From assembly GCA_021772135.1 (NCBI GenBank), contig JADYXQ010000228.1, positions 1 to 38,619 on the forward strand: a stretch of 38,619 bases of DNA, given 5' to 3'. Under the pieces are notes generated by a model that was not told the DNA's origin, did not search any database, and saw only the letters and a list, made by a program, of their open reading frames with translations. Numbering within the stretch: position 1 is the stretch's first letter; each line of letters begins with the position of its first letter. The stretch is from Candidatus Obscuribacter sp. (GTDB taxonomy: Bacteria > Cyanobacteriota > Vampirovibrionia > Obscuribacterales > Obscuribacteraceae). The position numbers and the translations under genes were made by a program. Positions 7,386 to 17,705 of this stretch are shown here, one piece after another.

Positions 7386-8813
7386 CTAGCTATTCAGCTT
7401 GGCATAGGCTGATTCAGTGGTGTGATGATGCACAGTTGAGCGTTTCTGGTATTTGCCATCGCCCTTCTTGCCCACATACTTGCCTTTCTCGATTACCACC
7501 TTTCCTCTTGAAAGGACGGTTTCGGCCACGCCTTGAACTTCTTTGCCTTCATAGCAACTGTAGTCAACGCGCATGTGGTGGGTGGCGGCACTGATGGTCA
7601 TTTTCGCGTTAGGGTCGAAAACAACGATGTCAGCATCGGACCCAACGGCAATGGTACCCTTTCTTGGGAAAAGTCCAAAGATTTTTGCCGCTGCAGTAGA
7701 GGTGATCTCAACAAATCTATTCAAAGTAATACGGTTGTTCACAACTCCGCCGTTGAAAATTAAACTCATCCGATGCTCGACGCCGGGGCCGCCGTTAGGA
7801 ATTTTGCTGAAATCGTCTTTGCCTAATTGCTTTTGATCTTTAAAACAGAAGGGGCAATGATCGGTAGAAATTACCTGCAAATCGTTCATGCGCAGGCCTG
7901 TCCACAATTCTTCCTGGTTCCATTTTTCACGCAATGCCGGTGTCATCACATATTTTGCGCCTTCGAAACCTTCGCCTTCGTAGGCACTGTAATCGAGGAA
8001 CAAATATTGCGGGCAAGTTTCGGCGAAAGCGGCAATGCCTTCATCACGTGCTTCTTTGACACGTTTTAAAGCGTCGTGGCAGCTCAAGTGCACGATATAA
8101 ACCGGTGAACCGGCCATTTCAGCTAGCCTGATGGCGCGGTTGACGCCTTCGGCTTCTGCCTGAGTCGGTCTTGTCAAAGCGTGATATTTCGGGCTGGTGT
8201 GGCCTTTTTCTACGGCGTAACGAACAATTTCGTCGATGACGATGCCGTTTTCAGCGTGCATACAAATCAGCCCGCCTTCTTCACCGGCGGCGGTCATGCC
8301 GCGAAAAATCGTGGCGTCGTCAACTAAGAGCACGCCGGGATAAGCCATGAACATTTTGAAGCTGGTGACGCCTTCATCGTGAATCAACTTTTTCATTTCT
8401 TTGATGCGTTCGCGGGGCAGATCGGTTGTGATCATGTGGAAACCATAATCGATAGCCGCTTTACCCTGGGCTTTTGCATGCCAGGTGTCTAAGGCTTCGT
8501 AGAGCGATTGGCCTTTGCTTTGAATGGCAAAATCGACAATGGTAGTGGTTCCGCCATGGGCCGCGGCAAAGGTGCCGGTTTCAAAATCGTCTGCCGATGT
8601 GGTTCCGCCAAAAGGCATGTCCATATGCGTGTGTGGGTCGATGCCACCGGGAATTACATAGCGGTCTTTGGCATCGATTACTTTGTCGCAGTTAGCTTCA
8701 AGGTGGGCCAGGCTTTCACCAATCAAAACGACGCGTTCATCTTCTACCAGAATGTCAGCGTGATAATCATCAACCGCTGTGATTACTCGTCCATTTTTGA
8801 TTAGCGTTTTCAT
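7386..8813 (-). CDS. Dihydropyrimidinase / D-hydantoinase
   Basis: A 475-residue cyclic amidohydrolase that opens dihydropyrimidine or 5-substituted hydantoin rings, as in reductive pyrimidine degradation. All metal ligands of the binuclear zinc centre are visible: HTH (H61, H63) in GGIDPHTHMDMPFGG, the carboxylated Lys153 in SFKMFMAYPG, H186 in HAENG, H242 in VHLSCHDAL, and D318 in STDHCPF. Length and motif order are typical. GGGAG sits 6 nt before ATG 8813; an ATG two codons earlier is directly behind the GGGAG and less likely. It is monocistronic, with a candidate -10 box at 8862-8867. No other pyrimidine catabolism genes are adjacent, so substrate preference is open; allantoinase and dihydroorotase are less good matches. 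Confidence 0.93.
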   Translation of the reverse strand: MKTLIKNGRVITAVDDYHADILVEDERVVLIGESLAHLEANCDKVIDAKDRYVIPGGIDPHTHMDMPFGGTTSADDFETGTFAAAHGGTTTIVDFAIQSKGQSLYEALDTWHAKAQGKAAIDYGFHMITTDLPRERIKEMKKLIHDEGVTSFKMFMAYPGVLLVDDATIFRGMTAAGEEGGLICMHAENGIVIDEIVRYAVEKGHTSPKYHALTRPTQAEAEGVNRAIRLAEMAGSPVYIVHLSCHDALKRVKEARDEGIAAFAETCPQYLFLDYSAYEGEGFEGAKYVMTPALREKWNQEELWTGLRMNDLQVISTDHCPFCFKDQKQLGKDDFSKIPNGGPGVEHRMSLIFNGGVVNNRITLNRFVEITSTAAAKIFGLFPRKGTIAVGSDADIVVFDPNAKMTISAATHHMRVDYSCYEGKEVQGVAETVLSRGKVVIEKGKYVGKKGDGKYQKRSTVHHHTTESAYAKLNS

Positions 8814-8861
8814 CGGCATCTCCCAAGTTCACTTGTCTGGCAGTTCTTTAGTCTCTGGCGA

Positions 8862-8867
8862 ATTATA
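8862..8867 (-). promoter_or_regulatory. Candidate -10 box for the dihydropyrimidinase gene
   Basis: The minus strand reads TATAAT here, within TATATATAAT, about 49 nt upstream of the ATG at 8813. No convincing -35 hexamer is visible at the right distance. The same 220-bp gap must also hold the dnaG promoter on the other strand, for which I see only a weak TATAAA at 8987-8992. Confidence 0.4.
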
Positions 8868-9033
8868 TATACTTGAATATTCATTTGGCAGTATGTCCAG
8901 CAGCACTCTAGTTTTCAAGCTGCGATTTAACTTTGGCATTGACATTTTTGCCGGGCGATTTTTGCAGTTCGATCTTGACTGCGTGCTATAAACACAGAGT
9001 CTGGTAGATGATTTGGTCGAGGTTATATAACGA

Positions 9034-11127
9034 TTGAGTGGTGTGACCCAAGAAGTCATCGCCGAAGTGAGAATGCGGGCAAACATTCTCGATGTCATTT
9101 CCGAAGCGGTTGTGCTTAAAAAAGCCGGCAAGGAATATAGAGGACTGTGCCCATTTCACAATGAGAAAAGCCCATCGTTCAACGTTAATACCGACAAAGG
9201 CATTTTTAAATGTTTCGGCTGCGGTGAAGGCGGCGATGTGTTTGCTTTTGTGCAAAAACTCAAGGGTCTAGATTTTATTGCTACGGTCAAAGAATTAGCA
9301 CGCAAATATGGTGTGCAATTAGTCGAAACCGAAATCGAGCGCAAGCAGTACGACCGTCGTTCGCAGATTCTTTTGCTCTACCAGCAGGCTAGCGAATATT
9401 ACATTCGCCTGATGCAAGACCAGCAAGAAGGCGCGATCGCGCGTAAGTATTTGAGCGATCGCGGGCTCAGTGACGAAACCATTGAAAAGTTCAAACTGGG
9501 CTACGCGCCCAATGCCTGGGACGGTTTGCTCACTTATTTAAGCGGCAAAACCGGCGTATCGGCCGCTACTTTAGAAGAGGCAGGACTGGTTAAAAAACGG
9601 GCCGAGAGCAGCGGTCACTATGATTTATTTCGCAATCGACTGATGATTCCCATTTGTGATGACAGCGGTCGTGTCATCGCATTTGGTGGCAGAACTTTAG
9701 GTGACGATCAAGTCAAGTACATCAACAGCCCTGAATCTCCCATCTACACCAAAGGCCTCAATCTTTTTGCTTTTAATTTAGCCAAAGATGCCATTAAAGA
9801 AAACGACGGCGTCATTGTGGTGGAAGGTTATTTCGACGCCATTACTCCTCACCAGTATGGCTTCACTAATACTGTTGCTACTCTTGGTACGGCTCTGACC
9901 GAACAGCAAGCTAAGCTGATGGTGCGCTATACCGAAAGCAAGCGTGTTTATCTCAGTTTCGACGCTGACGCTGCTGGTGCCCGCGCCATTGAGAAAGGCG
10001 GCGACACTTTGAATCAAATCGCCGAAGGCGTCGGTATTGATTTAAAAGTTTTGAAAATTCCCGGGGGCAAAGACCCTGATGAATGCTTACGTGCAGGCCC
10101 GGAAGGGGTAGCTGCTTTTGCCGATGCCATCACTCATGCAGCCACAATGGTGGAATATCGCCTGGAGCAAGCGGTGTTGCATCTCGAGCTCAATACTGCC
10201 ATGGGCCGCATTGACGCTTCTAAAGCGGTTGTACCGATTTTCGCTTCCATGAAAAATGCTGTCGCCCGTGGTGAATATGTTCGCCAGTGGGCGCCCAGGC
10301 TCGGTTTGCGCGAAGAAGAAATTTTGTCTGATGTGGGCGAGTACCGCAAAAGTCATCGCTTTGACCAGCCCGGACGCTATCAGCAAAGCCCTTATCAACC
10401 CGGTGGTCAACAAAATATGGACCAACCCGGCGGCGGATATCCTCAGGCACTCGGCAATGGTCAGGGCTTCAAGAAAAAGTTTGTTAAAAAGGAAGATTGG
10501 AAGAAAAACAAAGATAAAAAAGACATTGCCGACGAAGAGGGTTTGCCTATGCCGTTGGGCGCTCGTGGAATTGGCATTCACCGCAGCGCCCCGGTTTCGG
10601 GCGCCCTTGACGCCGAGCGCAACCTGCTTGGTCTCTATTTGACCTCAAGAGAAGATTATCAGGTGGTTTTCGAGCGCCTGGCCGGCGAGACCCTGCTCAA
10701 TATTGCCCATCGCAAGATCAAAGAGGGGCTGGAAGGTATCGGCACGACTTTCCATACTATGGAAGATTTACAAAACAGCTTAATGGACAGAATGGCTCCT
10801 CACCCCGACGCTGCCCGGGCTCTGGTGGAAATTATTCTCAAAGCCGAGGATTTTAGAAAACAAAAGCCACCGGTTCAGGTTGTATTGAAAGAATCCTGGG
10901 CAAGAATCTTAAAGGAACGGCTGGCGCTCTTGACAGCGGACGCCTATACACTTTTGGCCAGAGCCGACCAGGTGAGCGACCAGACCGCATTGCAGAGTAG
11001 AATGATGGAGCTGACTCAACTGGAATCGATGTTGAAGAAAGTAGACTCTCTCGAAGATATCGAAGAGTTAAAGCGAAAGATTGATACCATGAATTCAATA
11101 CCAGAGTATGGAGACCCGCGTGAGTAA
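9034..11127 (+). CDS. dnaG: DNA primase
   Basis: DnaG makes the RNA primers for DNA replication. The N-terminal CHC2 zinc-binding domain has C39, H42, C60 and C63 ([12 protein letters not shown] and [11 protein letters not shown]). The TOPRIM catalytic core carries [10 protein letters not shown] and [11 protein letters not shown]. The C-terminal part should bind the replicative helicase. At 697 residues it is longer than typical primases (about 580-650) because of a Gln/Gly/Pro-rich then Lys-rich linker at about residues 445-500, between core and helicase-binding domain. The TTG start at 9034 has GAGG 11 nt upstream; an in-frame GTG at 9043 is nearly as plausible. The 3' end overlaps rpoD, giving the classic dnaG-rpoD operon. 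Confidence 0.96.
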   Translation: MSGVTQEVIAEVRMRANILDVISEAVVLKKAGKEYRGLCPFHNEKSPSFNVNTDKGIFKCFGCGEGGDVFAFVQKLKGLDFIATVKELARKYGVQLVETEIERKQYDRRSQILLLYQQASEYYIRLMQDQQEGAIARKYLSDRGLSDETIEKFKLGYAPNAWDGLLTYLSGKTGVSAATLEEAGLVKKRAESSGHYDLFRNRLMIPICDDSGRVIAFGGRTLGDDQVKYINSPESPIYTKGLNLFAFNLAKDAIKENDGVIVVEGYFDAITPHQYGFTNTVATLGTALTEQQAKLMVRYTESKRVYLSFDADAAGARAIEKGGDTLNQIAEGVGIDLKVLKIPGGKDPDECLRAGPEGVAAFADAITHAATMVEYRLEQAVLHLELNTAMGRIDASKAVVPIFASMKNAVARGEYVRQWAPRLGLREEEILSDVGEYRKSHRFDQPGRYQQSPYQPGGQQNMDQPGGGYPQALGNGQGFKKKFVKKEDWKKNKDKKDIADEEGLPMPLGARGIGIHRSAPVSGALDAERNLLGLYLTSREDYQVVFERLAGETLLNIAHRKIKEGLEGIGTTFHTMEDLQNSLMDRMAPHPDAARALVEIILKAEDFRKQKPPVQVVLKESWARILKERLALLTADAYTLLARADQVSDQTALQSRMMELTQLESMLKKVDSLEDIEELKRKIDTMNSIPEYGDPRE

Positions 11128-12199
11128 GGGCAAGGAAAAAGAAGATAGTTTCATTTCGAAACTAGACAAAATGGAAGAAGTCGGAAAAGAGCGCGATCGC
11201 GCCGGCTTGGAAGACTTGCTTGTGCCTGATGGCAGCGACGAAAGCGAAGAGTTGCCGATGGCCGCCGGTGCTCAAAATCGTGGCGATTTTATGCTGGAAG
11301 GCTTCGACGAAAAAGTCGAAGGCGATCCTGAAGAGTTTGTAGAAGAAGTCTCAAAAGGGCTATCTTCCGATGATCCGGTGCGCATGTACTTGCGAGAAAT
11401 CGGTCGCATTCCACTTTTGACCGCCAGTGAAGAAATTGAGTTGGCCCGTAAAATTGAGATGGGTGGCTCCGGTGGTGCCATTGCCAAACGTAAACTGGTG
11501 CAAGCCAACTTGCGACTGGTGGTTTCAATCGCCAAAAAGTATGTCGGTCGGGGCATGCTCTTTCTTGATCTGATTCAAGAAGGCAACATGGGCCTGATTC
11601 GAGCTGCTGAAAAATTCGACCACGAGCGCGGTTACAAATTCTCCACTTATGCTACCTGGTGGATCAGGCAGGCAATCACCAGAGCTATTGCTGACCAGGC
11701 TCGCACCATTCGTATTCCGGTGCACATGGTTGAGACCATCAATAAGCTGAAAAAAATTACTCGTCAGTTGGCACAAGACAAAGGTCGCAAGCCCACCGAA
11801 GAAGAAATTGCCACCACCATGGAAATCAGCATCACTAAATTGCGCGAAATCGTCAAAGTAGCGCAAGAACCGGTGTCGCTTGAAACTCCCATCGGTAAAG
11901 AAGAAGACAGCAAGCTTGGTGATTTCATCGAAGATCGCGAAGCTGAAACGCCAGCATCATCTGTAACCCAAGAGCTTTTGCGCGAAGACATTATTGAAGT
12001 GATGGCCGGTCTCTCGCCCCGCGAGCGTGATGTTCTGCGTTTGCGTTTCGGCCTTGACGATGGACGTCAGCGCACTTTAGAAGAAGTTGGCCAACTTTTT
12101 GGTGTCACTCGAGAACGCATTCGTCAAATTGAAGCTAAAGCTTTGCGTAAGTTGCGGCATCCTAATCGCAGTCGCCGATTACGCGAGTACATCGACTAA
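11120..12199 (+). CDS. rpoD: Primary RNA polymerase sigma-70 factor
   Basis: The principal housekeeping sigma factor. After an acidic N-terminal segment come region 1.2 ([17 protein letters not shown]), regions 2.1-2.4 ([17 protein letters not shown], then [18 protein letters not shown] and [13 protein letters not shown] for -10 recognition), region 3, and region 4 ([18 protein letters not shown], then [19 protein letters not shown] for -35 recognition). At about 359 residues it lacks the large non-conserved insert of proteobacterial RpoD and is similar in size to cyanobacterial SigA. I prefer GTG 11120, which has GGAG 6 nt upstream; ATG 11108 lacks a site. Either start overlaps dnaG, so translation is probably coupled. 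Confidence 0.96.
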   Translation: MSKGKEKEDSFISKLDKMEEVGKERDRAGLEDLLVPDGSDESEELPMAAGAQNRGDFMLEGFDEKVEGDPEEFVEEVSKGLSSDDPVRMYLREIGRIPLLTASEEIELARKIEMGGSGGAIAKRKLVQANLRLVVSIAKKYVGRGMLFLDLIQEGNMGLIRAAEKFDHERGYKFSTYATWWIRQAITRAIADQARTIRIPVHMVETINKLKKITRQLAQDKGRKPTEEEIATTMEISITKLREIVKVAQEPVSLETPIGKEEDSKLGDFIEDREAETPASSVTQELLREDIIEVMAGLSPRERDVLRLRFGLDDGRQRTLEEVGQLFGVTRERIRQIEAKALRKLRHPNRSRRLREYID

Positions 12200-12210
12200 A
12201 TCTAGTCAGT

Positions 12211-12510
12211 CTAGTAATGATCATCTTCTGAAAGCCACTCGAGTATTTCGGGTGGCCTTCTGATTTCTTGGATGATTTCGTAAAGAGTAGAAGCATCTTG
12301 AGCCGGCACATTTTTCAGCGGCAGCAAAAGCGCTTCTACTGTAAGGGCCTTGGAACCCAGCTCCAAATGCACTTTGTCACCGATCTTGACCTCGGTGGCT
12401 GATTTGGCCGGCCGATCGTTGACGTAGACCCGACCTTGATCGCAGGCCATTTGCGCCACCGTGCGGCGCTTAATCAACCTCGAAACTTTAAGCCACCTAT
12501 CTAAACGCAT
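12211..12510 (-). CDS. rqcP: S4-domain RNA-binding protein, RqcP (YabO)-like
   Basis: A 99-residue protein with an S4 RNA-binding domain covering most of its length. The start MRLDRWLKVSRLIKRRT and the following DQGRVYVND, SATEVKIGDKVHLELG closely match RqcP/YabO of Bacillus, a factor that binds stalled 60S-equivalent 50S subunits with RqcH and drives C-terminal Ala tailing of stuck nascent chains. The heat-shock protein Hsp15 is a related alternative but has a longer basic tail. The last 30 residues are acidic and specific to this protein. It converges on rpoD with only 11 bp between the stop codons and no visible terminator. Confidence 0.88.
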   Translation of the reverse strand: MRLDRWLKVSRLIKRRTVAQMACDQGRVYVNDRPAKSATEVKIGDKVHLELGSKALTVEALLLPLKNVPAQDASTLYEIIQEIRRPPEILEWLSEDDHY

Positions 12511-12643
12511 AAAACCCCAGCTGATGTGATTCTACAAAGTTTCTTTCGCCAGCCTTGCGCATGTGTTACTGACCATTGCACAGTTAAGCCTCTAACGGCA
12601 AATTTACTAGCAAATTTATGACCTTCCTGTATGCTCTTCAATA

Positions 12644-14095
12644 ATGGTTAATCACGTGCAATACGAATCTAATTCTAACTTCAAATCAATTCCAAAACCT
12701 GGTCATCTTGGCGTGCTTGCCCTTTCGCTGGCCATAGGCTGCGCCGGTGCCCTCTTTTTAAGCGGTTGCGGCGGCGAAAAGCCTGAGGCGCATAAAGAAG
12801 ACCATGCCGCTGCCATAGTGCCGGCGGGGCCAAGAATTGTTGCCGTGACCGACGAAGTGGCGAAACGCATCGACCTCAAGACCGAAGTTGTGCAGAAGCG
12901 CGACGTAGTGGTACCGCTGCACCTAACGGGACGTATCGAGCCCGATTATGGCCGAGAAGTTGATGTCAGTGCTCGTATCTCCGGCCGAATCTCCAAAATT
13001 ATTGCGCGGCCGGGTTCTATGGTGAAAAAGGGCCAAATCATGGCCTTGATTGATAGCCCCCAAATCAGCGATCTGCAGGGTGAAGCGGTTGAAGCCAAAT
13101 CTAAGCTTGGCATTGCCGAAGCTCATGCTGAACGCGAGCGCCAGATTTACGAAGAGCATCTAGAACGTCCCAAGGCTTTGCTTGAAGCCCAGGCTCATCT
13201 GCAAAATTCGCAAGTGCAAGCAGAACTTTCTGAGCAAGAGCTGAAAAGACAAGAAGATCTTCATCGTGAAAAAATAGCCGCTACCAAAGATTTCCTTTCG
13301 GCAAAGGCTACTTACGCAAAAGCGAAAGTAGCTTTTGATCAGGCTCAAACAGCTTTGAAGCGCGAAGAAATGTTGTATAAGAACCGCGGTTTGATGAAGC
13401 GTGAGTATCAGTTGGCAATGGCTGAAGTAACTCGCGATAAACAGCATTTACAGACCATTTGTAAACGTCTTGATTTTCTTGGCGCTGACAAACATATGAC
13501 TCAATTGATGCTGACAAGCGGCGATATCAACGGTCTGGTGCAAATTAGCGCACCGATTGACGGTGATCTCAGCAGATATGACTGTGCTGTAGGCGAAGTG
13601 GTGCAGCCGGAAAAATCTATGTTTAAGCTCACCGATCTTAAATATGTGCAGGTGCTGGCCGACTTGCCCGAAGTTGATTTGAAGCGGGTCAAACTTGGCG
13701 ACACGGTCAAAATTAAAGTGGCAAGTTATCCTGATCGCGAGTTTACGGGCGTAATCAGCTACATTAGCGTCAACGTGCACGCAGACACGCGCACAGTGCC
13801 GATTCGCGCTAGATTAGCCAATTTTGACAGCAAACTAAAAACCAATATGTACGCCGAAATTGATTTAGAAGGGGCTTCGCAGAATTTCCTTGCCTGTCCT
13901 AAAGCGGCAGTGCAAGAATATGACGGCAGCAAAATCGTTTTTGTTAAAAAGCCTACCGGATTTGAAGTGCGAACGGTAAAGTTTGGCAAACAAGGCGAGC
14001 AGTATGACCAAGTGACGTCTGGTTTGACTGATGGAGACGTGGTGGCTACTCAGGGAAGTTTGATGCTAAAGACTGAACTCAGTTACCACCACTAG
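12644..14095 (+). CDS. RND efflux periplasmic adaptor lipoprotein (CzcB-like)
   Basis: Membrane fusion protein that links an inner-membrane RND pump to the outer-membrane channel. The N-terminus has a hydrophobic stretch (about 22-41) ending in lipobox LSGC with the lipidated Cys at 42. Next come the barrel-sandwich half (VSARISGRISKIIARPG with the lipoyl-like KKGQIMALIDSP), a long alpha-helical hairpin (about 150-285), and the second half and beta-barrel (ISAPIDGDLSRYDCAVGE, then VQVLADLPEVDLKRV and VKIKVASYP). The His-rich acidic stretch after the Cys (EAHKEDHAAA) may bind metal. 483 residues is normal. The czcA-like gene follows after 16 nt, so the two form an operon. The start codon ATG 12644 lacks a clear ribosome binding site. 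Confidence 0.9.
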   Translation: MVNHVQYESNSNFKSIPKPGHLGVLALSLAIGCAGALFLSGCGGEKPEAHKEDHAAAIVPAGPRIVAVTDEVAKRIDLKTEVVQKRDVVVPLHLTGRIEPDYGREVDVSARISGRISKIIARPGSMVKKGQIMALIDSPQISDLQGEAVEAKSKLGIAEAHAERERQIYEEHLERPKALLEAQAHLQNSQVQAELSEQELKRQEDLHREKIAATKDFLSAKATYAKAKVAFDQAQTALKREEMLYKNRGLMKREYQLAMAEVTRDKQHLQTICKRLDFLGADKHMTQLMLTSGDINGLVQISAPIDGDLSRYDCAVGEVVQPEKSMFKLTDLKYVQVLADLPEVDLKRVKLGDTVKIKVASYPDREFTGVISYISVNVHADTRTVPIRARLANFDSKLKTNMYAEIDLEGASQNFLACPKAAVQEYDGSKIVFVKKPTGFEVRTVKFGKQGEQYDQVTSGLTDGDVVATQGSLMLKTELSYHH

Positions 14096-14111
14096 GAAGG
14101 CTATCAATTAG

Positions 14112-17100
14112 ATGATTTCTCAATTGATTCGCTTTGCCCTCAAACAACGCCTGATGACCCTGGCCATGGCTCTGGGCATGGCGGCATTCGGCATCTGGAG
14201 TGCAGCCAATATTGCCGTAGATTCTTTTCCTGACGTTTCCAACGTGCAGGTGCAAATTATTACAGAGCCGGAAAGTATGGCTGCTGAAGAAGTGGAATCG
14301 CTCATTACTTTTCCAATCGAAAACGGCTTGAACGGCTTGCCGAAAGTAAACAAAATTCGCAGCAATTCGAGTTTTGGTTTTTCAGTAGTGACAGCTATAT
14401 TTGACGACGATGTAGATGTTTATTGGGCGCGCAATATTGTGCAGCAAAGACTGGGGCAAATTGAATTGCCGGAGGGCTCACCAAAGCCGCTACTGGGCCC
14501 GGTAGTCTCGACCTTTTCTAATGTGCTCAATTATTATCTGGTTAGCGACAAGCACGACTTGACTGAACTGCGCACCATCCAAGACTGGCAAGTGGCGCGC
14601 AAACTGAGAGCTGTTCCTGGTGTAGGCAACGTCGTCAGTTATGGCGGCTACGTCAAGCAGTATCAAGTTCTGGTATCACCATACGTACTCAAAAGTTTCA
14701 ATTTGAATTTGCGCGATGTCATACAAGCTCTGTCAAACAATAATGTCAACGCCGGTGGCAACTTCATTGAACGGGGCGGAGAAGAAATTGTCATTCGCGG
14801 CTTAGGTCGTATCGATACCATCCAAGACATCAAAAATATCGTGCTCAAATCGGTAGACGGCACGCCAATTAAAATCGGGCAAATAGCTTCGGTTGAAATC
14901 GGTCCGGCTTTCCGCCGCGGATCATCGTCAATGGACGGCAAAGGCGAAACTGTGACCGGTATGGTGATGACGCGCAAAGGTGTGAATACTAAAGCCGTAG
15001 TAGAAAAAGTGCGGCATCGGTTAGAAGAAATCAAAGGCGAATTGCCCAATGGCGTTCGTTTGATCACATATTACGATCAAAGTGCGCTGGTTGATAAGAC
15101 TATCGAAACCATTAAAGAAGTGCTTGTCATGGGCGGCTCTCTGGTTATTCTGGTGCTCGGTTGCATTCTTCTGCACATTCCTTGCGCCATTATTGTTTCA
15201 GTTGTGATACCACTGGCCCTGCTTTTCAGCTTCATTATGATGAAGTTTACCGGCCTCACCGCTAATTTGATGACTCTTGGAGCGGTAGATTTCGGCGTTA
15301 TTGTGGACGCCGGTGTAGTGATGGTGGAAAACATTTTTCGTCACCTGGCTGAAGAGCAAGAAAAAGTTGATGCCGGCCACCTCACCCAGGCAGAGTACGA
15401 GAAGCATCGACTCAAGACTGTTTATAATGCCGCCAAAGAAGTGGGCAATCCGATCTTCTTTTCTATTGTCATTATTATCGCCGTCTATCTGCCTCTTTTC
15501 ACCCTTGAAGGGGTGGAAGGGCGGATGTTTACGCCTCTTGCACTTAACTATATTTATGCCCTGACTGGTGCCCTGGTTGTTTCGCTCACTCTTATTCCGG
15601 TGCTCTGTTACTGGTTTCTGACAGGCAAAATCAGAGAGCGCCGCAATCCGTTTATTGAGTGGTCTAAAAGCTTGGTCACACCGGCTCTCAAGCGATCGCT
15701 GGAAAAGCCGAAGATGACTTTGATTATTTCGTTTGTGGTGCTCTGCGCCGGTTTTTCATTGATGCCTTTTCTCGGCTCGGAATTTATTCCCAGTTTAGAT
15801 GAAGGCTCTATTCTTTTGCGCACGAAGCTTTCGCCCAGCGTCTCGCACACAGAATCTCGTCGCATTGCCACCAACGTTGAGCAAACGATTAAAGAATTTC
15901 CTGAAGTAAGCGTAGTGGTCTCGCGCATCGGACGAAGCGGTATGGGCGGAGATCTTGAAGGCATCGACAATGCCGATGTTTATATCGGGCTCAAGCCCAA
16001 AGAAGAGTGGAAGAATTATCACGATAAGGAAGCTCTGGTGAACGCCATGGCTGCAAGACTGGACGGTATACCAGGGCTTGTTTACAGCTTTTCGCAGCCT
16101 ATCGCCGACATGATTGATGACTTGATTGCCGGCATCAAAGCCGATCTGGGCATTAAAGTATTCGGCGAAGATCTGATCACCATAGATTCCCTCGCCAGCA
16201 AAGTTGAAAAAGCCGTGAGCGGGGTGCGCGGCGTGGCCGATTTGCAACGCGAACACATTCTCGGCTTACCGCAGTTAAACATCAAATTGAGGCGCGACGT
16301 CATTGCCCGCTACGGTCTCAATGTAGATGATGTGCAAGAAATTATTGAAACGGCTTTAGCCGGCAAAGAAGTAACCGAGGTCCTCGAAGGCACCAAACGC
16401 TTTAGTTTGCTCGTGCGTTTTCCGTTGCAATATCGCGACACCCAAGAAGACATCGAGTCGATTTTAGTCAGCACTCCCGCTGGTGGCAAAGTGCCGCTCA
16501 AGCAACTGGCCGATATTCAAACAGCGCGCGGCACAGTAATGATTAACCGTGAAGACGGTCAGAGGCGTACTGCCGTTCTGGCCAATGTGCGCGGTCGAGA
16601 TCTGGGCAGTTTTGTGGAAGAAGCGCAACGCAAAGTGGCAGCTGACATTCAATTGCCAAAAGGCTATACAATTGTCTGGGGCGGTCAGTTTGAGAATCAA
16701 CAAAGAGCCATGGCCAGGCTGGCTATAGTAGTTCCAGTAGTATTGCTGTTGATTTTCATTCTCTTGTTTGCCTCGTTCAATTCATTGCGCAATGCCAGTT
16801 TGATTATGCTCAACGTTCCCTTTGCCATCATCGGCGGTATCTTCTCACTTTACGTTTCTGGGCAGCCCATATCAGTTCCGGCCATTATCGGTTTCATTGC
16901 TTTGTTTGGCGTGGCGGTTCAGAACGGCGTCATTATGATTAGCTACATCAGCCAGATGCAAAAGCAAGGCATGACTGTAGACGAGGCTGTTATTGAAGGA
17001 GTAAAGGTGCGGCTGCGCCCTGTGCTCATGACCGCTCTTGTGGCCATGGTCGGATTTCTGCCGCTAATCTTTTCGCACGGCACTGGGGCGGAAGTGCAAA

Positions 17101-17228
17101 GACCATTAGCCACCGTGGTGCTGGGTGGTCTTGTTACTTCCACGATTTTAACGCTGATAGTTCTGCCGACGATTTACACGCTCATTAACAAGCATGCCTA
17201 TGACGATAAAAGTGGCGAGATGCGCTAA
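14112..17228 (+). CDS. czcA: Heavy-metal efflux RND transporter (CzcA-like)
   Basis: A 1038-residue inner-membrane proton-driven pump of the HME-RND family, expected to export divalent cations such as Co, Zn, Cd or Ni. It shows the classic layout: TM1 near the N-terminus, a large periplasmic porter domain, TM2-6, a second porter domain, TM7-12. The opening NIAVDSFPDVSNVQVQI is typical. The TM4 metal/proton signature reads DFGVIVDAGVVMVEN, the DFG-x3-D-x6-EN pattern of CzcA-type rather than CusA-type pumps. Later landmarks are LGSEFIPSLDEGSI and VQNGVIMISYI. AGGAAGG lies 8 nt upstream of the ATG. The matching outer-membrane gene is not next in line but is probably the convergent gene at 18670-20310. 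Confidence 0.95.
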   Translation: MISQLIRFALKQRLMTLAMALGMAAFGIWSAANIAVDSFPDVSNVQVQIITEPESMAAEEVESLITFPIENGLNGLPKVNKIRSNSSFGFSVVTAIFDDDVDVYWARNIVQQRLGQIELPEGSPKPLLGPVVSTFSNVLNYYLVSDKHDLTELRTIQDWQVARKLRAVPGVGNVVSYGGYVKQYQVLVSPYVLKSFNLNLRDVIQALSNNNVNAGGNFIERGGEEIVIRGLGRIDTIQDIKNIVLKSVDGTPIKIGQIASVEIGPAFRRGSSSMDGKGETVTGMVMTRKGVNTKAVVEKVRHRLEEIKGELPNGVRLITYYDQSALVDKTIETIKEVLVMGGSLVILVLGCILLHIPCAIIVSVVIPLALLFSFIMMKFTGLTANLMTLGAVDFGVIVDAGVVMVENIFRHLAEEQEKVDAGHLTQAEYEKHRLKTVYNAAKEVGNPIFFSIVIIIAVYLPLFTLEGVEGRMFTPLALNYIYALTGALVVSLTLIPVLCYWFLTGKIRERRNPFIEWSKSLVTPALKRSLEKPKMTLIISFVVLCAGFSLMPFLGSEFIPSLDEGSILLRTKLSPSVSHTESRRIATNVEQTIKEFPEVSVVVSRIGRSGMGGDLEGIDNADVYIGLKPKEEWKNYHDKEALVNAMAARLDGIPGLVYSFSQPIADMIDDLIAGIKADLGIKVFGEDLITIDSLASKVEKAVSGVRGVADLQREHILGLPQLNIKLRRDVIARYGLNVDDVQEIIETALAGKEVTEVLEGTKRFSLLVRFPLQYRDTQEDIESILVSTPAGGKVPLKQLADIQTARGTVMINREDGQRRTAVLANVRGRDLGSFVEEAQRKVAADIQLPKGYTIVWGGQFENQQRAMARLAIVVPVVLLLIFILLFASFNSLRNASLIMLNVPFAIIGGIFSLYVSGQPISVPAIIGFIALFGVAVQNGVIMISYISQMQKQGMTVDEAVIEGVKVRLRPVLMTALVAMVGFLPLIFSHGTGAEVQRPLATVVLGGLVTSTILTLIVLPTIYTLINKHAYDDKSGEMR

Positions 17229-17276
17229 TTTGGATTGCGTTTAGGGCTGGCGCCGGTAGTTCAGGGCTGTGGCATA

Positions 17277-17304
17277 CAATACATAAGCCTGCGCTTATAA
17301 ATTG
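17277..17304 (+). other. Imperfect 12-bp hairpin downstream of czcA
   Basis: CAATACATAAGC (17277-17288) and GCTTATAAATTG (17293-17304) pair at 10 of 12 positions with a 4-base loop. A TTTTT run comes only 13 nt later (17317-17321). It may mark the end of the czcBA transcript but is not a clean intrinsic terminator. Confidence 0.35.
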
Positions 17305-17322
17305 TTTGATTGCCGTTTTTCG

Positions 17323-17523
17323 TTAGTTCGCCACCCCGGAAGAATCACCTGGTTTCCAGCCGTTCAAGCTGCAAACACCGTCCATACAGGCTCCCGCGGC
17401 CAGTTCGACAGGCTTTAAAACGACATCAGAGCGTCGGGTAATTACACCGGTCTGGCTCTCAGACAGCACTAAGGTGAGCAGGTGGTAGCGAATAAATAAT
17501 TTCGACACGCAGCGCAAATCCAT
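17323..17523 (-). CDS. Small hypothetical protein, 66 aa
   Basis: A 66-residue protein read on the minus strand. ATG 17523 is preceded by a strong AGGAGG 5 nt upstream, which is the main reason to accept it; a longer frame up to 17589 is open but lacks a site. The sequence starts MDLRCVSKLFIRYHLLTLVL, continues with a polar middle (SESQTGVITRRSD), and ends with CMDGVCSLNGWKPGDS, where two Cys are five residues apart. It is not clearly a membrane or secreted protein. I recognise no family. It is convergent with czcA and divergent from the secreted protein at 17706. Confidence 0.6.
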   Translation of the reverse strand: MDLRCVSKLFIRYHLLTLVLSESQTGVITRRSDVVLKPVELAAGACMDGVCSLNGWKPGDSSGVAN

Positions 17524-17705
17524 AGCAGCCTCCTGGCTCCCTGTGGCCTGTGAAATACCGTTCTCCACAGCCTTACCGTGCTGTAGCATTGACTATAAAA
17601 TGAGACGAAATTAGGAGAGTGCTGTTCCCGAAAACAAAATTTACCAGGCAAACCCTCTGCGGCCGGCTGCTTTGCTTTAAAATGTATTTTTTGAGAGAGG
17701 CTCAA

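Noticed and set aside
10087-10581. A 164-residue minus-strand frame inside dnaG
   Set aside because: It is antisense to the dnaG core and linker; the hydrophobic composition reflects the complement of polar dnaG codons.
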